Positions 46,055 through 56,726 of a DNA stretch of 64,000 nt are shown in pieces. Source of the DNA: Thioalkalivibrio sp. XN279 (GTDB taxonomy: Bacteria; Pseudomonadota; Gammaproteobacteria; Steroidobacterales; XN24); NCBI RefSeq assembly GCF_011089885.1, contig NZ_JAANBD010000028.1:310001-374000 (forward strand). The letters are read 5' to 3'. The translations under genes were made by a program, and so were the position numbers. The notes beneath the pieces were generated by a model. That model saw nothing but the letters and a program-made list of their open reading frames with translations. It did not search any database and was not told where the DNA came from. Positions within the stretch are counted from its first letter, which is position 1, and each line of letters starts with the position of its first letter.

Positions 46055-46477
46055 TTAGCCTTCGAGGTTGTCGAGGGCCTTCTGGAAACGGTTGGCGTGG
46101 CTGCGCTCAGCCTTGGCCAGCGTCTCGAACCAGTCGGCGATCTCGTCGAAACCCTCGTCGCGGGCGGTCTTGGCCATGCCCGGGTACATGTCGGTGTACT
46201 CGTGGGTCTCGCCGGCAATCGCCGCCTTCAGGTTGTCGGAGGTGCCGCCGATCGGCAGGCCCGTGGCGGGATCACCCACCGCCTCGAGATACTCGAGGTG
46301 GCCGTGCGCATGACCGGTCTCGCCTTCGGCCGTCGAACGGAACACCGAGGCGACGTCGTTGTAGCCTTCGACATCGGCCTTCGATGCGAAGTACAGGTAA
46401 CGACGGTTGGCCTGGGACTCGCCCGAGAAAGCCTCCTTGAGATTATGCTCGGTCTTGCTGCCCTTCAGATTTGACAT
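46055..46477 (-). CDS. Rubrerythrin (ferritin-like domain only)
   Basis: A 140-aa di-iron protein that reduces hydrogen peroxide. It has the four ligand helices: Glu20 (SGESQANRR), Glu53-x-x-His56 ([10 protein letters not shown]), a Glu in [10 protein letters not shown] and AERSHANRF. The C-terminal rubredoxin domain of classical rubrerythrin is missing, so electrons must come from another protein; the Fe-S protein encoded downstream is the natural candidate. The 5' leader contains a hairpin CCCGGCC/GGCCGGG, and a 19-bp palindrome lies in the promoter region (46593-46611). Confidence 0.95.
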   Translation of the reverse strand: MSNLKGSKTEHNLKEAFSGESQANRRYLYFASKADVEGYNDVASVFRSTAEGETGHAHGHLEYLEAVGDPATGLPIGGTSDNLKAAIAGETHEYTDMYPGMAKTARDEGFDEIADWFETLAKAERSHANRFQKALDNLEG

Positions 46478-46592
46478 GGATCGTATCCTCCTGAGGTGAT
46501 TCCCAACCCGGCCGACGGCCGGGAAAACTCTCGCTGCAAATAGCGGTGGCGCAGGTGCTGTTGCACTGCACCGCCAATGCGACTTGGACTCA

Positions 46593-46611
46593 ATTTAGAC
46601 TTAGTCTAAAT
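46593..46611. promoter_or_regulatory. 19-bp operator candidate upstream of rubrerythrin
   Basis: ATTTAGAC and GTCTAAAT form a perfect inverted repeat around TTA, about 115 nt before the rubrerythrin ATG. A weak -10 (TAAATT, minus strand) overlaps it. The position fits a redox- or iron-responsive repressor of the Fur/PerR or Rrf2 type, but the half-site matches no consensus I can assign securely. Confidence 0.6.
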
Positions 46612-46744
46612 CACCGCTGGAAGGTTAGTCCCGGCACCGCCGAGTGTCAACTCGACATACAGCCCGGGGTGGTGCCTGCGGATTGATTACAGGCCGACGA
46701 GGCCGGTATCGTAAGCGCTCACCCCAGTCAAGGGTACCCACCCG

Positions 46745-47008
46745 ATGCCCAAGCAGAAAACCCCGCCGCCGGCCCCGGCCGAGGCGGACACCCTCGACTT
46801 TGAACAGGCGCTGGCCGCACTCGAGCAACTCGTGGGGGAGCTGGAGTCCGGCGACCAGCCGCTGGAACAGGCGCTGGCGTCGTTCGAGCGCGGGGTCGCG
46901 TTGACGCGCCGTTGCCAGGCCGCGTTGCGCGCAGCAGAACAGAAAGTGGAGATCCTGACGCGGGATTCGGCGGACGGCGGCCTGGAGCCCTTCGAGCCCG
47001 AGCAATGA
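46745..47008 (+). CDS. xseB: Exodeoxyribonuclease VII small subunit
   Basis: XseB is the helical small subunit of exonuclease VII. The 87-aa product has the family core LDFEQALAALEQLVGELESGDQPLEQAL and then SFERGVALTRRCQAAL. It overlaps ispA by 4 nt (ATGA). The xseB-ispA-dxs order is common in Proteobacteria. Confidence 0.95.
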   Translation: MPKQKTPPPAPAEADTLDFEQALAALEQLVGELESGDQPLEQALASFERGVALTRRCQAALRAAEQKVEILTRDSADGGLEPFEPEQ

Positions 47009-47895
47009 CCGACGAGCAGAAGCTCGCGGCCTGTGCCGCCCGAGTCGAGCAGGTGCTGGAGCGCTGGCTGCCGCAGGCCGCCGCGGCGCCCGGGCGCCTG
47101 CACGAGGCCATGCGCTACGCGGTGCTCGGCGGCGGCAAGCGGGTGCGACCCGGGCTGGTGTACTTCACGGGTGAAGCCCTGGGCGTCCCCATGGAGCGCC
47201 TCGACGGCCCGGCCGCGGCGGTGGAACTGATTCACGCCTACTCCCTGGTGCATGACGACCTGCCCGCCATGGACGACGACGACCTGCGTCGCGGCCGCCC
47301 GACCTGCCACCGCGCCTATGACGAGGCCACGGCGATCCTCGTCGGCGACGCGCTGCAGGTGCTGGCTTTTGAAATCCTCGCGGCAGACCCGGCGATGATC
47401 GCGGAGCCCCCCCTGCGGCTGGAGACCATCCGGCTGCTGGCACGGGCCTCGGGCACGGCGGGCATGGCCGGCGGCCAGGCCGTCGACCTCGAGGCGGCGG
47501 GGCACGAGCTCTCCGTGGCCCAGCTGGAGCAGATGCACCGCCTCAAGACCGGTGCATTGATCCACGCCAGCGTCATGATGGCCGCGGCCGGTGCGGAGAC
47601 GCTCGCGCCGGCGACGCGGGATGCCCTCGACCGCTACGGGCACGCCATCGGGCTGGCCTTCCAGGTGCAGGACGACATACTCGACGTCGAGGGCGAAACC
47701 GAGGTGCTGGGCAAGCGTGCCCAGGCGGATGCCGCTTTGCAGAAGCCCAACTATCCGGCCGTGGCCGGCCTGGAGGGCGCCAAGGCGCGGCTGCGGGAGC
47801 TCCACGACGAGGCCATCGCCGCGCTGGCCCCGCTGGGCCCCTCGGCCGACCCGCTGCGCTGGCTGTCGGGCTGGCTGACCGAACGGCGGCACTGA
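47005..47895 (+). CDS. ispA: Farnesyl diphosphate synthase
   Basis: IspA condenses IPP with DMAPP and GPP to farnesyl diphosphate. The 296-aa product has the first Asp-rich motif HDDLPAMDDDDLRRGRP and the second QDDILDVEG, plus GGGKRVRP for IPP binding and LKTGALI. The ATG at 47005 overlaps the xseB stop and begins the conserved region; a longer in-frame ORF upstream runs through xseB and is rejected. dxs follows after 89 nt. Confidence 0.96.
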   Translation: MTDEQKLAACAARVEQVLERWLPQAAAAPGRLHEAMRYAVLGGGKRVRPGLVYFTGEALGVPMERLDGPAAAVELIHAYSLVHDDLPAMDDDDLRRGRPTCHRAYDEATAILVGDALQVLAFEILAADPAMIAEPPLRLETIRLLARASGTAGMAGGQAVDLEAAGHELSVAQLEQMHRLKTGALIHASVMMAAAGAETLAPATRDALDRYGHAIGLAFQVQDDILDVEGETEVLGKRAQADAALQKPNYPAVAGLEGAKARLRELHDEAIAALAPLGPSADPLRWLSGWLTERRH

Positions 47896-47984
47896 GCAGG
47901 CCGCCGCCCCGGTTTGGACAGCGCCGGCTGTCTGGCGGATAATCCGGGCTTCCTTTCCACCTCGAACGGCACGCTGACACCGAT

Positions 47985-49874
47985 ATGGGTCTCGAGGACA
48001 AATTTCCCCTGCTCTTCAGCATCCAGGATCCAGCCGACCTCAGGGCCTTGCCGGAGGAAGCGCTGGAGGCGGTCACGCACGAGCTGCGCAGCTACCTGGT
48101 CGAGACCATGGCGCACACGGGCGGGCATTTCGCCGCCAACCTCGGCACCGTCGAGCTGGCCACCGTGCTGCATTACGTCTTCGACACCCCGCACGACAGA
48201 CTCGTGTGGGACGTGGGCCACCAGGCCTACCCGCACAAGATCCTGACCGGCCGACGCGACCGCCTCTCCACCATCCGCCAGCTCGGCGGCCTGGCGCCCT
48301 TCCCGACCCGTTTCGAGAGCGAGTACGACACCTTCGGCGTCGGCCACTCCAGCACCTCGGTGAGCGCCGCCCTCGGCATGGCGATCGCCGCCAAGCAGAA
48401 AGGCGAACGGCGTCGGGTGGTGGCCGTGATCGGCGACGGCGCGCTGACCGCCGGGCTCGCGTACGAGGCGCTGTGCCATGCCGGCAGCCTCGACGTCGAC
48501 CTGCTGGTCATCCTCAACGACAACGACATGTCGATCTCCGAGAACGTCGGCGCCATGTCGCACTACCTGGCGCGCGTGCTCTCCGGCAAGCTCTATTCGC
48601 AGATCCGCGAGGGCAGCAAGAAGCTGATCCGCCGCATGCCGACAGTGTGGGAACTGGCGCGCCGCTCGGAGGAGCACGTCAAGGGCATGGTGTTGCCCGG
48701 CACCCTGTTCGAGGAGCTCGGCCTGAATTACATCGGACCGGTCGACGGCCACGACACCGACGTGCTCCTGAAGACGCTGCGCAACGTGCGCGACCTGCCG
48801 GGTCCCCAGTTCCTGCACGTGGTCACGCGCAAGGGCAAGGGCTACGCGCCCGCGGAAGCCGATCCCATCCTGTGGCACGGCCCTGGCCCGTTCGACCCGG
48901 AGAAAGGCGAGATCCACAAGGCGCCGTCGAAGGGCAAGACCTATTCGGCGATCTTCGGCGACTGGCTGTGCGACATGGCGGCCGCCGACGAGCGTGTCGT
49001 GGGCATCACGCCGGCGATGCGCGAGGGCTCCGGCATGGTGGAGTACTCGCGCCGCTTCCCGGAACGCTATTTCGACGTCGGCATCTGCGAGCAGCACGCC
49101 GTCACGCTCGGCGCCGGCCTGGCCTGCGAGGGCCTGCGCCCCGTGGTCGCCATCTATTCCAGCTTCCTGCAGCGGGGCTACGACCAGCTGATCCACGACG
49201 TCGCGCTGCAGAACCTGCCGGTGGTGTTCGCGCTCGATCGCGGCGGCCTGGTGGGGAACGACGGCCCCACGCACCACGGCGCCTACGACCTGTCCTTCCT
49301 GCGCTGCATTCCCAACATGACGGTGATGGCGCCGGCGGACGAGAACGAGTGCCGCCAGATGCTGTACACCGGCATCACGCTGGACGGCCCGAGCGCCGTG
49401 CGCTACCCGCGCGGCACCGGACCCGGCGCCCCGATCGAGATCGAGATGAAGGCGCTGCCGCTGGGGAAAGCCGAGGTACGTCGTCGCGGCAAGGGCGTCG
49501 CCCTGCTCGCTTTCGGCGCCATGGTGCCGGTGGCCGAGCAGGTAGCAGAGAAACTCGACGCCACGGTGGTGAACATGCGTTTCGTCAAGCCGCTGGACGA
49601 GGATCTCGTGCTCACGATGGCGCGGAGTCACTCCGCGCTGGTGACGCTCGAGGACAATGCAGTGATGGGCGGCGCCGGCAGCGCCGTGGGCGAATGCCTG
49701 GCGGCGCACCGGGTGCTGGTGCCGCTGCTCAACGTCGGCATACCGGACCATTACATCGAGCACGGCTCGCGCGGCGAATGCCTCGCGGCTGCGGGCCTGG
49801 ACGCGGACTCGGTGCTCGAGGCGCTGCGCGCCTGGCGGCGCGAGCCGGAACTCCGTACCGTGGGAGAATCCTGA
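47985..49874 (+). CDS. dxs: 1-deoxy-D-xylulose-5-phosphate synthase
   Basis: Dxs condenses pyruvate and glyceraldehyde 3-phosphate, the first step of the MEP isoprenoid pathway, and needs thiamine diphosphate. The 629-aa product has GGHFAANLG with the catalytic His, the TPP motif [14 protein letters not shown]...NDN, the catalytic Glu in ICEQHAVT and the C-terminal transketolase domain. It is grouped with ispA, so both ends of isoprenoid supply are co-encoded; thiL at 53116 makes its cofactor. Confidence 0.97.
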   Translation: MGLEDKFPLLFSIQDPADLRALPEEALEAVTHELRSYLVETMAHTGGHFAANLGTVELATVLHYVFDTPHDRLVWDVGHQAYPHKILTGRRDRLSTIRQLGGLAPFPTRFESEYDTFGVGHSSTSVSAALGMAIAAKQKGERRRVVAVIGDGALTAGLAYEALCHAGSLDVDLLVILNDNDMSISENVGAMSHYLARVLSGKLYSQIREGSKKLIRRMPTVWELARRSEEHVKGMVLPGTLFEELGLNYIGPVDGHDTDVLLKTLRNVRDLPGPQFLHVVTRKGKGYAPAEADPILWHGPGPFDPEKGEIHKAPSKGKTYSAIFGDWLCDMAAADERVVGITPAMREGSGMVEYSRRFPERYFDVGICEQHAVTLGAGLACEGLRPVVAIYSSFLQRGYDQLIHDVALQNLPVVFALDRGGLVGNDGPTHHGAYDLSFLRCIPNMTVMAPADENECRQMLYTGITLDGPSAVRYPRGTGPGAPIEIEMKALPLGKAEVRRRGKGVALLAFGAMVPVAEQVAEKLDATVVNMRFVKPLDEDLVLTMARSHSALVTLEDNAVMGGAGSAVGECLAAHRVLVPLLNVGIPDHYIEHGSRGECLAAAGLDADSVLEALRAWRREPELRTVGES

Positions 49875-50009
49875 GCCCGCCGCGGGGTGAATCCTGCGGC
49901 CGGGATGTGACGAAAACCCGGGCAAGCCGCCCGATCGGATCCGTTCCAGCGGCCCCAGGCCGCCCAGGGGGCGGTGCCGGAACACCAGCCCAACCGGGGA
50001 CGACCAGAC

Positions 50010-50846
50010 ATGAAAGACGTGAGCGAGGCCGGAGCCATTAACATCGATCCCATAGCCGACGTCCAGGGCAGCGCAGACCTGCGCAAGATCCCGATCAACA
50101 AGGTCGGCATCAAGGACATCTACCATCCGGTGCGCATCAAGGAGCGCACCGGCGGCGAGCAGCACACCGTCGCCAACTTCAACATGTACGTGGACCTGCC
50201 CCACAACTTCAAGGGCACGCACATGTCCCGTTTCGTGGAGATCCTCAACAACCACGAGCGGGAAATCTCCGTGAAGTCCTTCCGCGACATGATGAGCGAA
50301 CTGACCGAGCGGCTGGACGCGGAGTCCGGGCACATCGAGATGAGCTTCCCGTATTTCGTCAACAAGGCAGCGCCGGTCTCGGGCGTGCAGAGCCTGATGG
50401 ACTACAAGGCGAGCCTCATCGGCGAGCGCAGGGGCGGCGAGAGCATCATCTGGGTCAAGGTCGTGGTCCCGGTCACCAGCCTGTGCCCCTGCTCCAAGAA
50501 GATCTCCGATTACGGCGCCCACAACCAGCGTTCCCACGTCACCATCTGCGCCAAGGTCGACGGCCTGGTGTGGCTGGAGGAGCTGATCGAGCTGGCCGAG
50601 CAGGAAGCCTCCTGCGAGCTCTACGGGATCCTCAAGCGCCCGGACGAGAAGTACGTCACCGAGCGCGCCTACGACAATCCCAAGTTCGTCGAGGACCTGG
50701 TGCGCGACATCGCCGTGCGGCTGAATGCCGACGAGCGCATCCGCGCCTACACGGTGGAGTCGGAGAACTTCGAGTCCATCCACAACCACTCGGCGTACGC
50801 GCTGATCCAGCGCGACAAGGACAAGGACGGGCCGCTGCCGGTCTAG
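50010..50846 (+). CDS. folE2: GTP cyclohydrolase I, type IB
   Basis: FolE2 converts GTP to dihydroneopterin triphosphate for folate and queuosine-type precursors; unlike FolE it can use metals other than zinc. The 278-aa product has the metal Cys in [30 protein letters not shown], and EIKER-like VRIKERTGG at the start. The ATG at 50010 begins the conserved region. FolE2 is often expressed under zinc limitation through Zur; I could not identify a Zur box. Its stop shares CTAG with the stop of the convergent hotdog gene. Confidence 0.96.
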   Translation: MKDVSEAGAINIDPIADVQGSADLRKIPINKVGIKDIYHPVRIKERTGGEQHTVANFNMYVDLPHNFKGTHMSRFVEILNNHEREISVKSFRDMMSELTERLDAESGHIEMSFPYFVNKAAPVSGVQSLMDYKASLIGERRGGESIIWVKVVVPVTSLCPCSKKISDYGAHNQRSHVTICAKVDGLVWLEELIELAEQEASCELYGILKRPDEKYVTERAYDNPKFVEDLVRDIAVRLNADERIRAYTVESENFESIHNHSAYALIQRDKDKDGPLPV

Positions 50847-51316
50847 TTACGGGGTGTCAGCCACATGTCGATATCGGCTGCTGCCACCTCGCGGCCGTGC
50901 TCGTCCTTGAGGACCACCTCGATCACCAGGTCGTAGGCCTTGGCGGCAGACACCGGCGTCATCCGCGGCCGGGCCGAAGCGCGAATGCAGCCCTTGGCCT
51001 TCGCCAGGTAGCGCACCGTCATGCCCTTGGGAATCCAGCGCATGTCGGCAGGGATGCTGACGTCGGTGACCAGGCCGGCGCACAGCTCGGCAAGGTTGCA
51101 CAGCGCGATCGCGTGCACCGTGCCGATGTGGTTCTGCACGCTGCGCCGCTGCTTCATCTCGGCCTCGCACAAGCCGGGCTCGAGCACCTCGACGCGTGGC
51201 GCGATGGAGCCGAAATACGGCGCCTTCATGCACACCACGCGTGAGAACAGGCGTCGGCCGGTCGCGTTGGCGCCCAACCGCCGCCACAGCCTCATCGCCA
51301 GCACTTCCTTCGTCAT
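50843..51316 (-). CDS. Hotdog-fold (DUF4442-type) thioesterase-like protein
   Basis: A 157-aa protein with the hotdog pattern: [29 protein letters not shown], then [25 protein letters not shown] (the central helix with the usual Asn/His), and a C-terminal beta region. It resembles DUF4442/PaaI-like acyl-CoA thioesterases; substrate unknown. It lies 12 nt after the Ser/Thr kinase gene and converges on folE2 with overlapping stops. A possible internal ATG at 51295 would drop seven residues. Confidence 0.8.
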   Translation of the reverse strand: MTKEVLAMRLWRRLGANATGRRLFSRVVCMKAPYFGSIAPRVEVLEPGLCEAEMKQRRSVQNHIGTVHAIALCNLAELCAGLVTDVSIPADMRWIPKGMTVRYLAKAKGCIRASARPRMTPVSAAKAYDLVIEVVLKDEHGREVAAADIDMWLTPRN

Positions 51317-51328
51317 GGTCGTCTTCCC

Positions 51329-52618
51329 TCAGCGCGCCGGGTGCCCGTGCAGCCGCTGGATGAGGTTCTTGAGGAAGGTGCGGTTGAAACGCAGCTGGCA
51401 CGACGCCGACAGGGTCTCGAGCATCGTGGAACTGACCTGGAGGAGCGTCACCGGGCCGATGGCGCGTATGGTCGCCAGGCGGCGCGCGTTCGGCACCGCG
51501 CTGCTCTCGCCGAAACAGTCGCCGGCCGCGAGCCGGCCCACCTGCTTGCCGTCGCTCTCCACGGCCACTTCCCCGCTCACGATCACGTAAAAGCGGTCGT
51601 CCATGTCGCCCTGGCGCACGATGTCCTGGCGGGCGGCGTACTCGCGCCATGCCGCGGCCTTCATGAGCTCGCGGATCTCGGTGTGGGAGAAGTCGTGAAA
51701 AAAGTGCAGGCCGCGCAGCAGGCCGACGCGCTCGCGCTCGTCCATGACGTCGCGTGCGTTGCGCATCGACTGGTGCGCCTGGGTCAACGCCGCGGCGAAC
51801 TCCAGCCCGCTGGAAAAACGGTCCGTGGGCTTCTTGCGCATGGCGCGCCACACGATCTCCTCGAGGTCCTCGGGCACGTCGGTGCGTATGCGATGGATCG
51901 GCAGCGGGGTGGCGAACACGATCTGGTGCAGCAGCTTGGCCAGGTTGGAGGCCTTGAACGGGCGGCGCCCGGTGAGCAGCTCATACATCACGGCGCCGAG
52001 GGCGTAGAGATCGGAGCGCGGTGTGACCTCGTCCGCCTTGACCTGCTCGGGCGACATGTAGCTCGGCGACCCGGCAACCCCGCGGATGGCGGAGATCTCG
52101 GCGTCCTGCCACATGGCGATGCCGAAGTCGATCACGCGCACTTCGTTGTCGATGGTCAGCATGATGTTGCTGGGCTTGATGTCGCGATGGACCAGTCCCC
52201 GCGTGTGCGCGTAATGCATGGCGCGCACCGCGCTGAACATGATGCGCACGACCTCGTCGATGGGCAGCAGGTTGTCGGCCCGGCAATAGGCGGACAGGGT
52301 GCGCGCGCCGTGCACGTGCTCCATCACCACGTAGTAGCGGCCGTCTTCCTCACCGGCGTCGTAAATCGGCAGGATGTTCGGATGCTGCAGGCGCCCGACC
52401 ATCTGCGCCTCGTTGAAGAACATCTTGCGCGCCGCTTCCTGCTCGCGCGGATCGTCGCCGCTCACCTCCTGGTAGAGCTTGATGGCGACGTCGCGGCCGT
52501 AGAAGGGGTCGTGCGAAAGATAGACGGTCCCCGAGCTGCCGCGGCCGACTTCGCGAATGATGTTGTACTTGCCGATCTTCTGCGGAATCTCGGGCTTCTT
52601 TTCGCGCGTCAAGGCCAT
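51329..52618 (-). CDS. Ser/Thr protein kinase fused to a cyclic-nucleotide-binding domain
   Basis: A 429-aa cytoplasmic protein. Residues 17-285 form a Hanks-type kinase: glycine loop GRGSSGTVYL, Lys47 (VAIKLY), HRDIKPSN (144-151), DFG (164-166) and SPEQ, all intact. Residues about 300-415 match a CRP-like cNMP-binding domain; its phosphate-binding cassette reads GDCFGESSAVPNARRLAT, retaining the Glu and one Arg but deviating from the usual RAAT. This is the reverse order of eukaryotic PKG and suggests a nucleotide-gated kinase. It sits downstream of pgpA (18-nt gap) in the rib-thiL operon; substrates unknown. Confidence 0.9.
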   Translation of the reverse strand: MALTREKKPEIPQKIGKYNIIREVGRGSSGTVYLSHDPFYGRDVAIKLYQEVSGDDPREQEAARKMFFNEAQMVGRLQHPNILPIYDAGEEDGRYYVVMEHVHGARTLSAYCRADNLLPIDEVVRIMFSAVRAMHYAHTRGLVHRDIKPSNIMLTIDNEVRVIDFGIAMWQDAEISAIRGVAGSPSYMSPEQVKADEVTPRSDLYALGAVMYELLTGRRPFKASNLAKLLHQIVFATPLPIHRIRTDVPEDLEEIVWRAMRKKPTDRFSSGLEFAAALTQAHQSMRNARDVMDERERVGLLRGLHFFHDFSHTEIRELMKAAAWREYAARQDIVRQGDMDDRFYVIVSGEVAVESDGKQVGRLAAGDCFGESSAVPNARRLATIRAIGPVTLLQVSSTMLETLSASCQLRFNRTFLKNLIQRLHGHPAR

Positions 52619-52636
52619 GCCGGTGGATATCTCCTG

Positions 52637-53119
52637 TCAGTACATCCCAGCGAGGTACAGGACCGCCGCGAGCACGAGCGCGCCCCAAGCGGCCGCTGCA
52701 ATGTCGTCGAGCATAATGCCCAGCCCGCCGCCGACGGCGTGATCCAGTTGGCGAATCGGCCAGGGCTTCCAGATATCGAACAGGCGGAACACCCCAAAGC
52801 CGACCAGCGCCCAAATCCAGCCTGCCGGCAGCAGCAGCATCAGCGCCAGGTAGCCGACGATCTCGTCCCACACGATGGCAGGGTGATCATGCACGCCCAG
52901 GCGGCGGGCGCTGGCGCCGCAGATCCAGATGCCGGCGAGGGCCATCACCACCACCACGAGCACGCGCAGCTCCAGGCCCAGCGGTCGCAGCAAGGGGTCG
53001 ATCAGGACACCCACCACCGTGCCCGCAGTGCCCGGCGCCACCGGGACGAGGCCGGCGCCGAAGCCCAGCGCCAGGAAGTGCACCGGGTCGCGCAGCAGGC
53101 CGGGCGCCAGGCGCGTCAC
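52637..53119 (-). CDS. pgpA: Phosphatidylglycerophosphatase A
   Basis: PgpA dephosphorylates phosphatidylglycerophosphate to phosphatidylglycerol in the inner membrane. The 160-aa product has the conserved start FLALGFGAGLVPVAPGTAGT, the HDHPAIVWDEIVGY motif with acidic residues, and three or four membrane segments ending RLFDIWKPWPI. A GTG start at 53119 overlaps the thiL stop (GTGA). The thiL-pgpA pair is conserved in gammaproteobacteria. Confidence 0.95.
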   Translation of the reverse strand: MTRLAPGLLRDPVHFLALGFGAGLVPVAPGTAGTVVGVLIDPLLRPLGLELRVLVVVVMALAGIWICGASARRLGVHDHPAIVWDEIVGYLALMLLLPAGWIWALVGFGVFRLFDIWKPWPIRQLDHAVGGGLGIMLDDIAAAAWGALVLAAVLYLAGMY

Positions 53120-54060
53120 CGGGCCGGCTCCCGGAAGTGATCCCAGCCGCCGCCGGGCAGGGATACCGCCTGCCCGTTGCGGCGCAGTTCCACCCCGCGC
53201 CCGGCGCGGATGCGGCCGATGCACACGCCGAGCTCCGGCCAGCCGGCCATGCGCGCCGTCAGGTCGGCACGCCGCTCCGGTGGCACGGTGAAGCAGAGCT
53301 GGTAGTCGTCGCCACCGTGCAGCGCCATGTCGAGCCCGTCGTCGCCTTCGCGACCGGGTGGCAGGGGCAGCCGTTCCAGCTCCAGCACCGCGCCGGCCCC
53401 GCTGCGCGCAAGGATGTGGCCGAGGTCCTGCAGCAGGCCGTCGGAAACGTCGATCGCCGCTGTCGCCAGGCCGCGCAGGTCTCGGCCCTGCACCAGGCAG
53501 GGCCGGGGCCGCAGGAACGCGGCCGCGCCCGCCGGCTCGCCACGCTGCCAGGCCGCCAGCCCGGCTGCGCCGATACCCAGCGGGCCGGTCACCCAGATCT
53601 CGTCGCCCTCGTGCGCCCCGTCGCGGCGCAAGACCTCCGCCTCCGGGACGAAGCCGGTCAAGGCGAAACTGACGGCCAGCGGGCCGCGCACCATGTCGCC
53701 GCCGACCAGGTCCATGCCGCTCTCGGCCGCCAGTGCGCCGACCCCGTGCGCGAAGCCGTCCAGCCAGTCCTCGTCGGCGGCCGGCAGGGACAGGGACAGG
53801 AGCCCCCACGCCGGCTCCGCACCCATCGCCGCCAGGTCGGACAGGTTGACCGCGAGGCTGCGCCAGCCGATATCTTCAGCACTCATGCCGGCAGGGAAAT
53901 GCACGCCCTCGAGGCAGGTGTCGATGGTCTGGACCAGTGCCATGCCCGGCGGTGGCCGCAACACGGCAGCGTCGTCGCCCGGCCCGAGCACCACGTCGGC
54001 GCGACGGCACGGCAGGGCCCGGGTGAGCCGCGCGATGAGATCGAATTCGCCCCCGCTCAC
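53116..54060 (-). CDS. thiL: Thiamine-monophosphate kinase
   Basis: ThiL phosphorylates thiamine monophosphate to the active diphosphate. The 314-aa product has the PurM-like motifs GPGDDAAVL, TCLEGVHFP (in place of the usual DxxVEGVHF), NLSDLAAMGA, GDMVRGP and AAIDVSDGLLQDL. A GTG start at 54060 overlaps the stop of the DUF2889 gene (GTGA). Coding next to rib genes and nusB is standard (nusB-thiL-pgpA), with DUF2889 inserted between nusB and thiL here. Confidence 0.96.
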   Translation of the reverse strand: MSGGEFDLIARLTRALPCRRADVVLGPGDDAAVLRPPPGMALVQTIDTCLEGVHFPAGMSAEDIGWRSLAVNLSDLAAMGAEPAWGLLSLSLPAADEDWLDGFAHGVGALAAESGMDLVGGDMVRGPLAVSFALTGFVPEAEVLRRDGAHEGDEIWVTGPLGIGAAGLAAWQRGEPAGAAAFLRPRPCLVQGRDLRGLATAAIDVSDGLLQDLGHILARSGAGAVLELERLPLPPGREGDDGLDMALHGGDDYQLCFTVPPERRADLTARMAGWPELGVCIGRIRAGRGVELRRNGQAVSLPGGGWDHFREPAR

Positions 54061-54611
54061 TGTGCGCCGCGATACCAGCGCGGCGCAATCTCGCGCACGA
54101 TGGGTCCGTCGGTGGCCAGCGCGTGGCAGCCGTCCAGGTGCGGCGGCTTCTTCTGCATGCCCTCGGTCACCGCCTCGTCACGGCTCTTCAGCGGCATGAT
54201 GGTCTGCAGCGCCACCACGGCCAGCTCCTGCACCAGGCGGGTGAGGTGCGTGCAGCCGGCCACGCCGCCGAGCCGCTGCATCACCAGCTTGGTCCAGCCC
54301 GGCCGCAGGCGCGTCCCGACCAGGGTCTCGTAGGCCGGCTCGATGCCGCCGCAATTGGGGAAGGGATGGGCGTCGGAGGCGGCCTCGATGGCCTTGATCT
54401 CCAGCTGGTCGTCCAGGGTGATGCGCATCCACATGTCGTGCACCGGCATGCCGGGCTCGACCCGCCCGCGATAACGGCTGTCGAAGCCGTAGTCCTTGGT
54501 GTCCCTCATGCGCCCTTCGATGTCCCACAGGCCGTCGGCACGGCGGAAGCCGCGACACTCGATCTCGCGCCGGTGGATGGCTTCACGCTCGGCCGGTGCG
54601 GACAACGGCAT
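54057..54611 (-). CDS. DUF2889 family protein
   Basis: A 184-aa protein matching DUF2889: IHRREIECRGFRRADGLWDIEGRMRDTK at the start, VHDMWMRITLD, then a Cys-containing middle (FPNCGGIEPAYETLVG, GVAGCTHL). No membrane segment or signal. Two conserved Cys and several His could bind metal, but function is unknown. GGAGG before the ATG at 54611 fixes the start. It sits between nusB (10-nt gap) and thiL (4-nt overlap), an insertion in an otherwise common gene order. Confidence 0.85.
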   Translation of the reverse strand: MPLSAPAEREAIHRREIECRGFRRADGLWDIEGRMRDTKDYGFDSRYRGRVEPGMPVHDMWMRITLDDQLEIKAIEAASDAHPFPNCGGIEPAYETLVGTRLRPGWTKLVMQRLGGVAGCTHLTRLVQELAVVALQTIMPLKSRDEAVTEGMQKKPPHLDGCHALATDGPIVREIAPRWYRGAQ

Positions 54612-54621
54612 TACGGTCCTC

Positions 54622-55077
54622 CTAGGCCTCGGCGGCGCCGGTCTCCGGCGCACGGTGGCGGCGCGCTGCCCGGTCCAGCACGGCGTTGACGAAACGATGC
54701 CCGTCGGTGCCGCCGTAGCGCCGGCACAGGTCCACGGCCTCGTTGATCACCACGCGCCAGGGAATCTCGGGCTTGTGCGCCAGCTCGTACATCCCGATGA
54801 GCAATATCGCGTGCTCCACCGGGTCGAGCTGGGACACGGGCCGGTCGGAAAAGTCCCCCAGCGAGGCGTCGAGCTCGGCGGCGTGCTCCGTCGCCTGCAG
54901 CACCAGGTCCTTGAAATACGCCTCGTCGGCACCCTGCGGCATGCGCTCGGCAAGAAACTCCAGCAGCACGTCCTTGCCCAGCTGGCCGCCGATCTGCCAC
55001 TGGTAGAGCGCCTGCAAGGCCAGCTCGCGCGAGGCGCTGCGGCCCCGGCGGCGGCGACTGTTGCCGGTTTCGGCCAC
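54622..55077 (-). CDS. nusB: Transcription antitermination factor NusB
   Basis: NusB with NusE (S10) binds boxA RNA and supports rRNA antitermination. The 151-aa product has RRRGRSASRELALQALYQWQ at the start and the end motif PWRVVINEAVDLCRRYGGTDGHRFVNAVLD. A GTG start at 55077 is preceded by GGAGG located at the end of ribH; the upstream in-frame extension runs through ribH and is rejected. ribH-nusB is a conserved pair. Confidence 0.94.
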   Translation of the reverse strand: MAETGNSRRRRGRSASRELALQALYQWQIGGQLGKDVLLEFLAERMPQGADEAYFKDLVLQATEHAAELDASLGDFSDRPVSQLDPVEHAILLIGMYELAHKPEIPWRVVINEAVDLCRRYGGTDGHRFVNAVLDRAARRHRAPETGAAEA

Positions 55078-55078
55078 C

Positions 55079-55555
<477 letters not shown>

Positions 55556-55580
55556 GTCCCGTCCCTCGAGCGGTCGCTGC

Positions 55581-56709
<1,129 letters not shown>

Positions 56710-56726
<17 letters not shown>

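Noticed and set aside
47751-50789. 1012-codon open frame on the minus strand opposite ispA, dxs and folE2
   Set aside because: Antisense shadow over three certain genes and their intergenic gaps; no recognisable domain.
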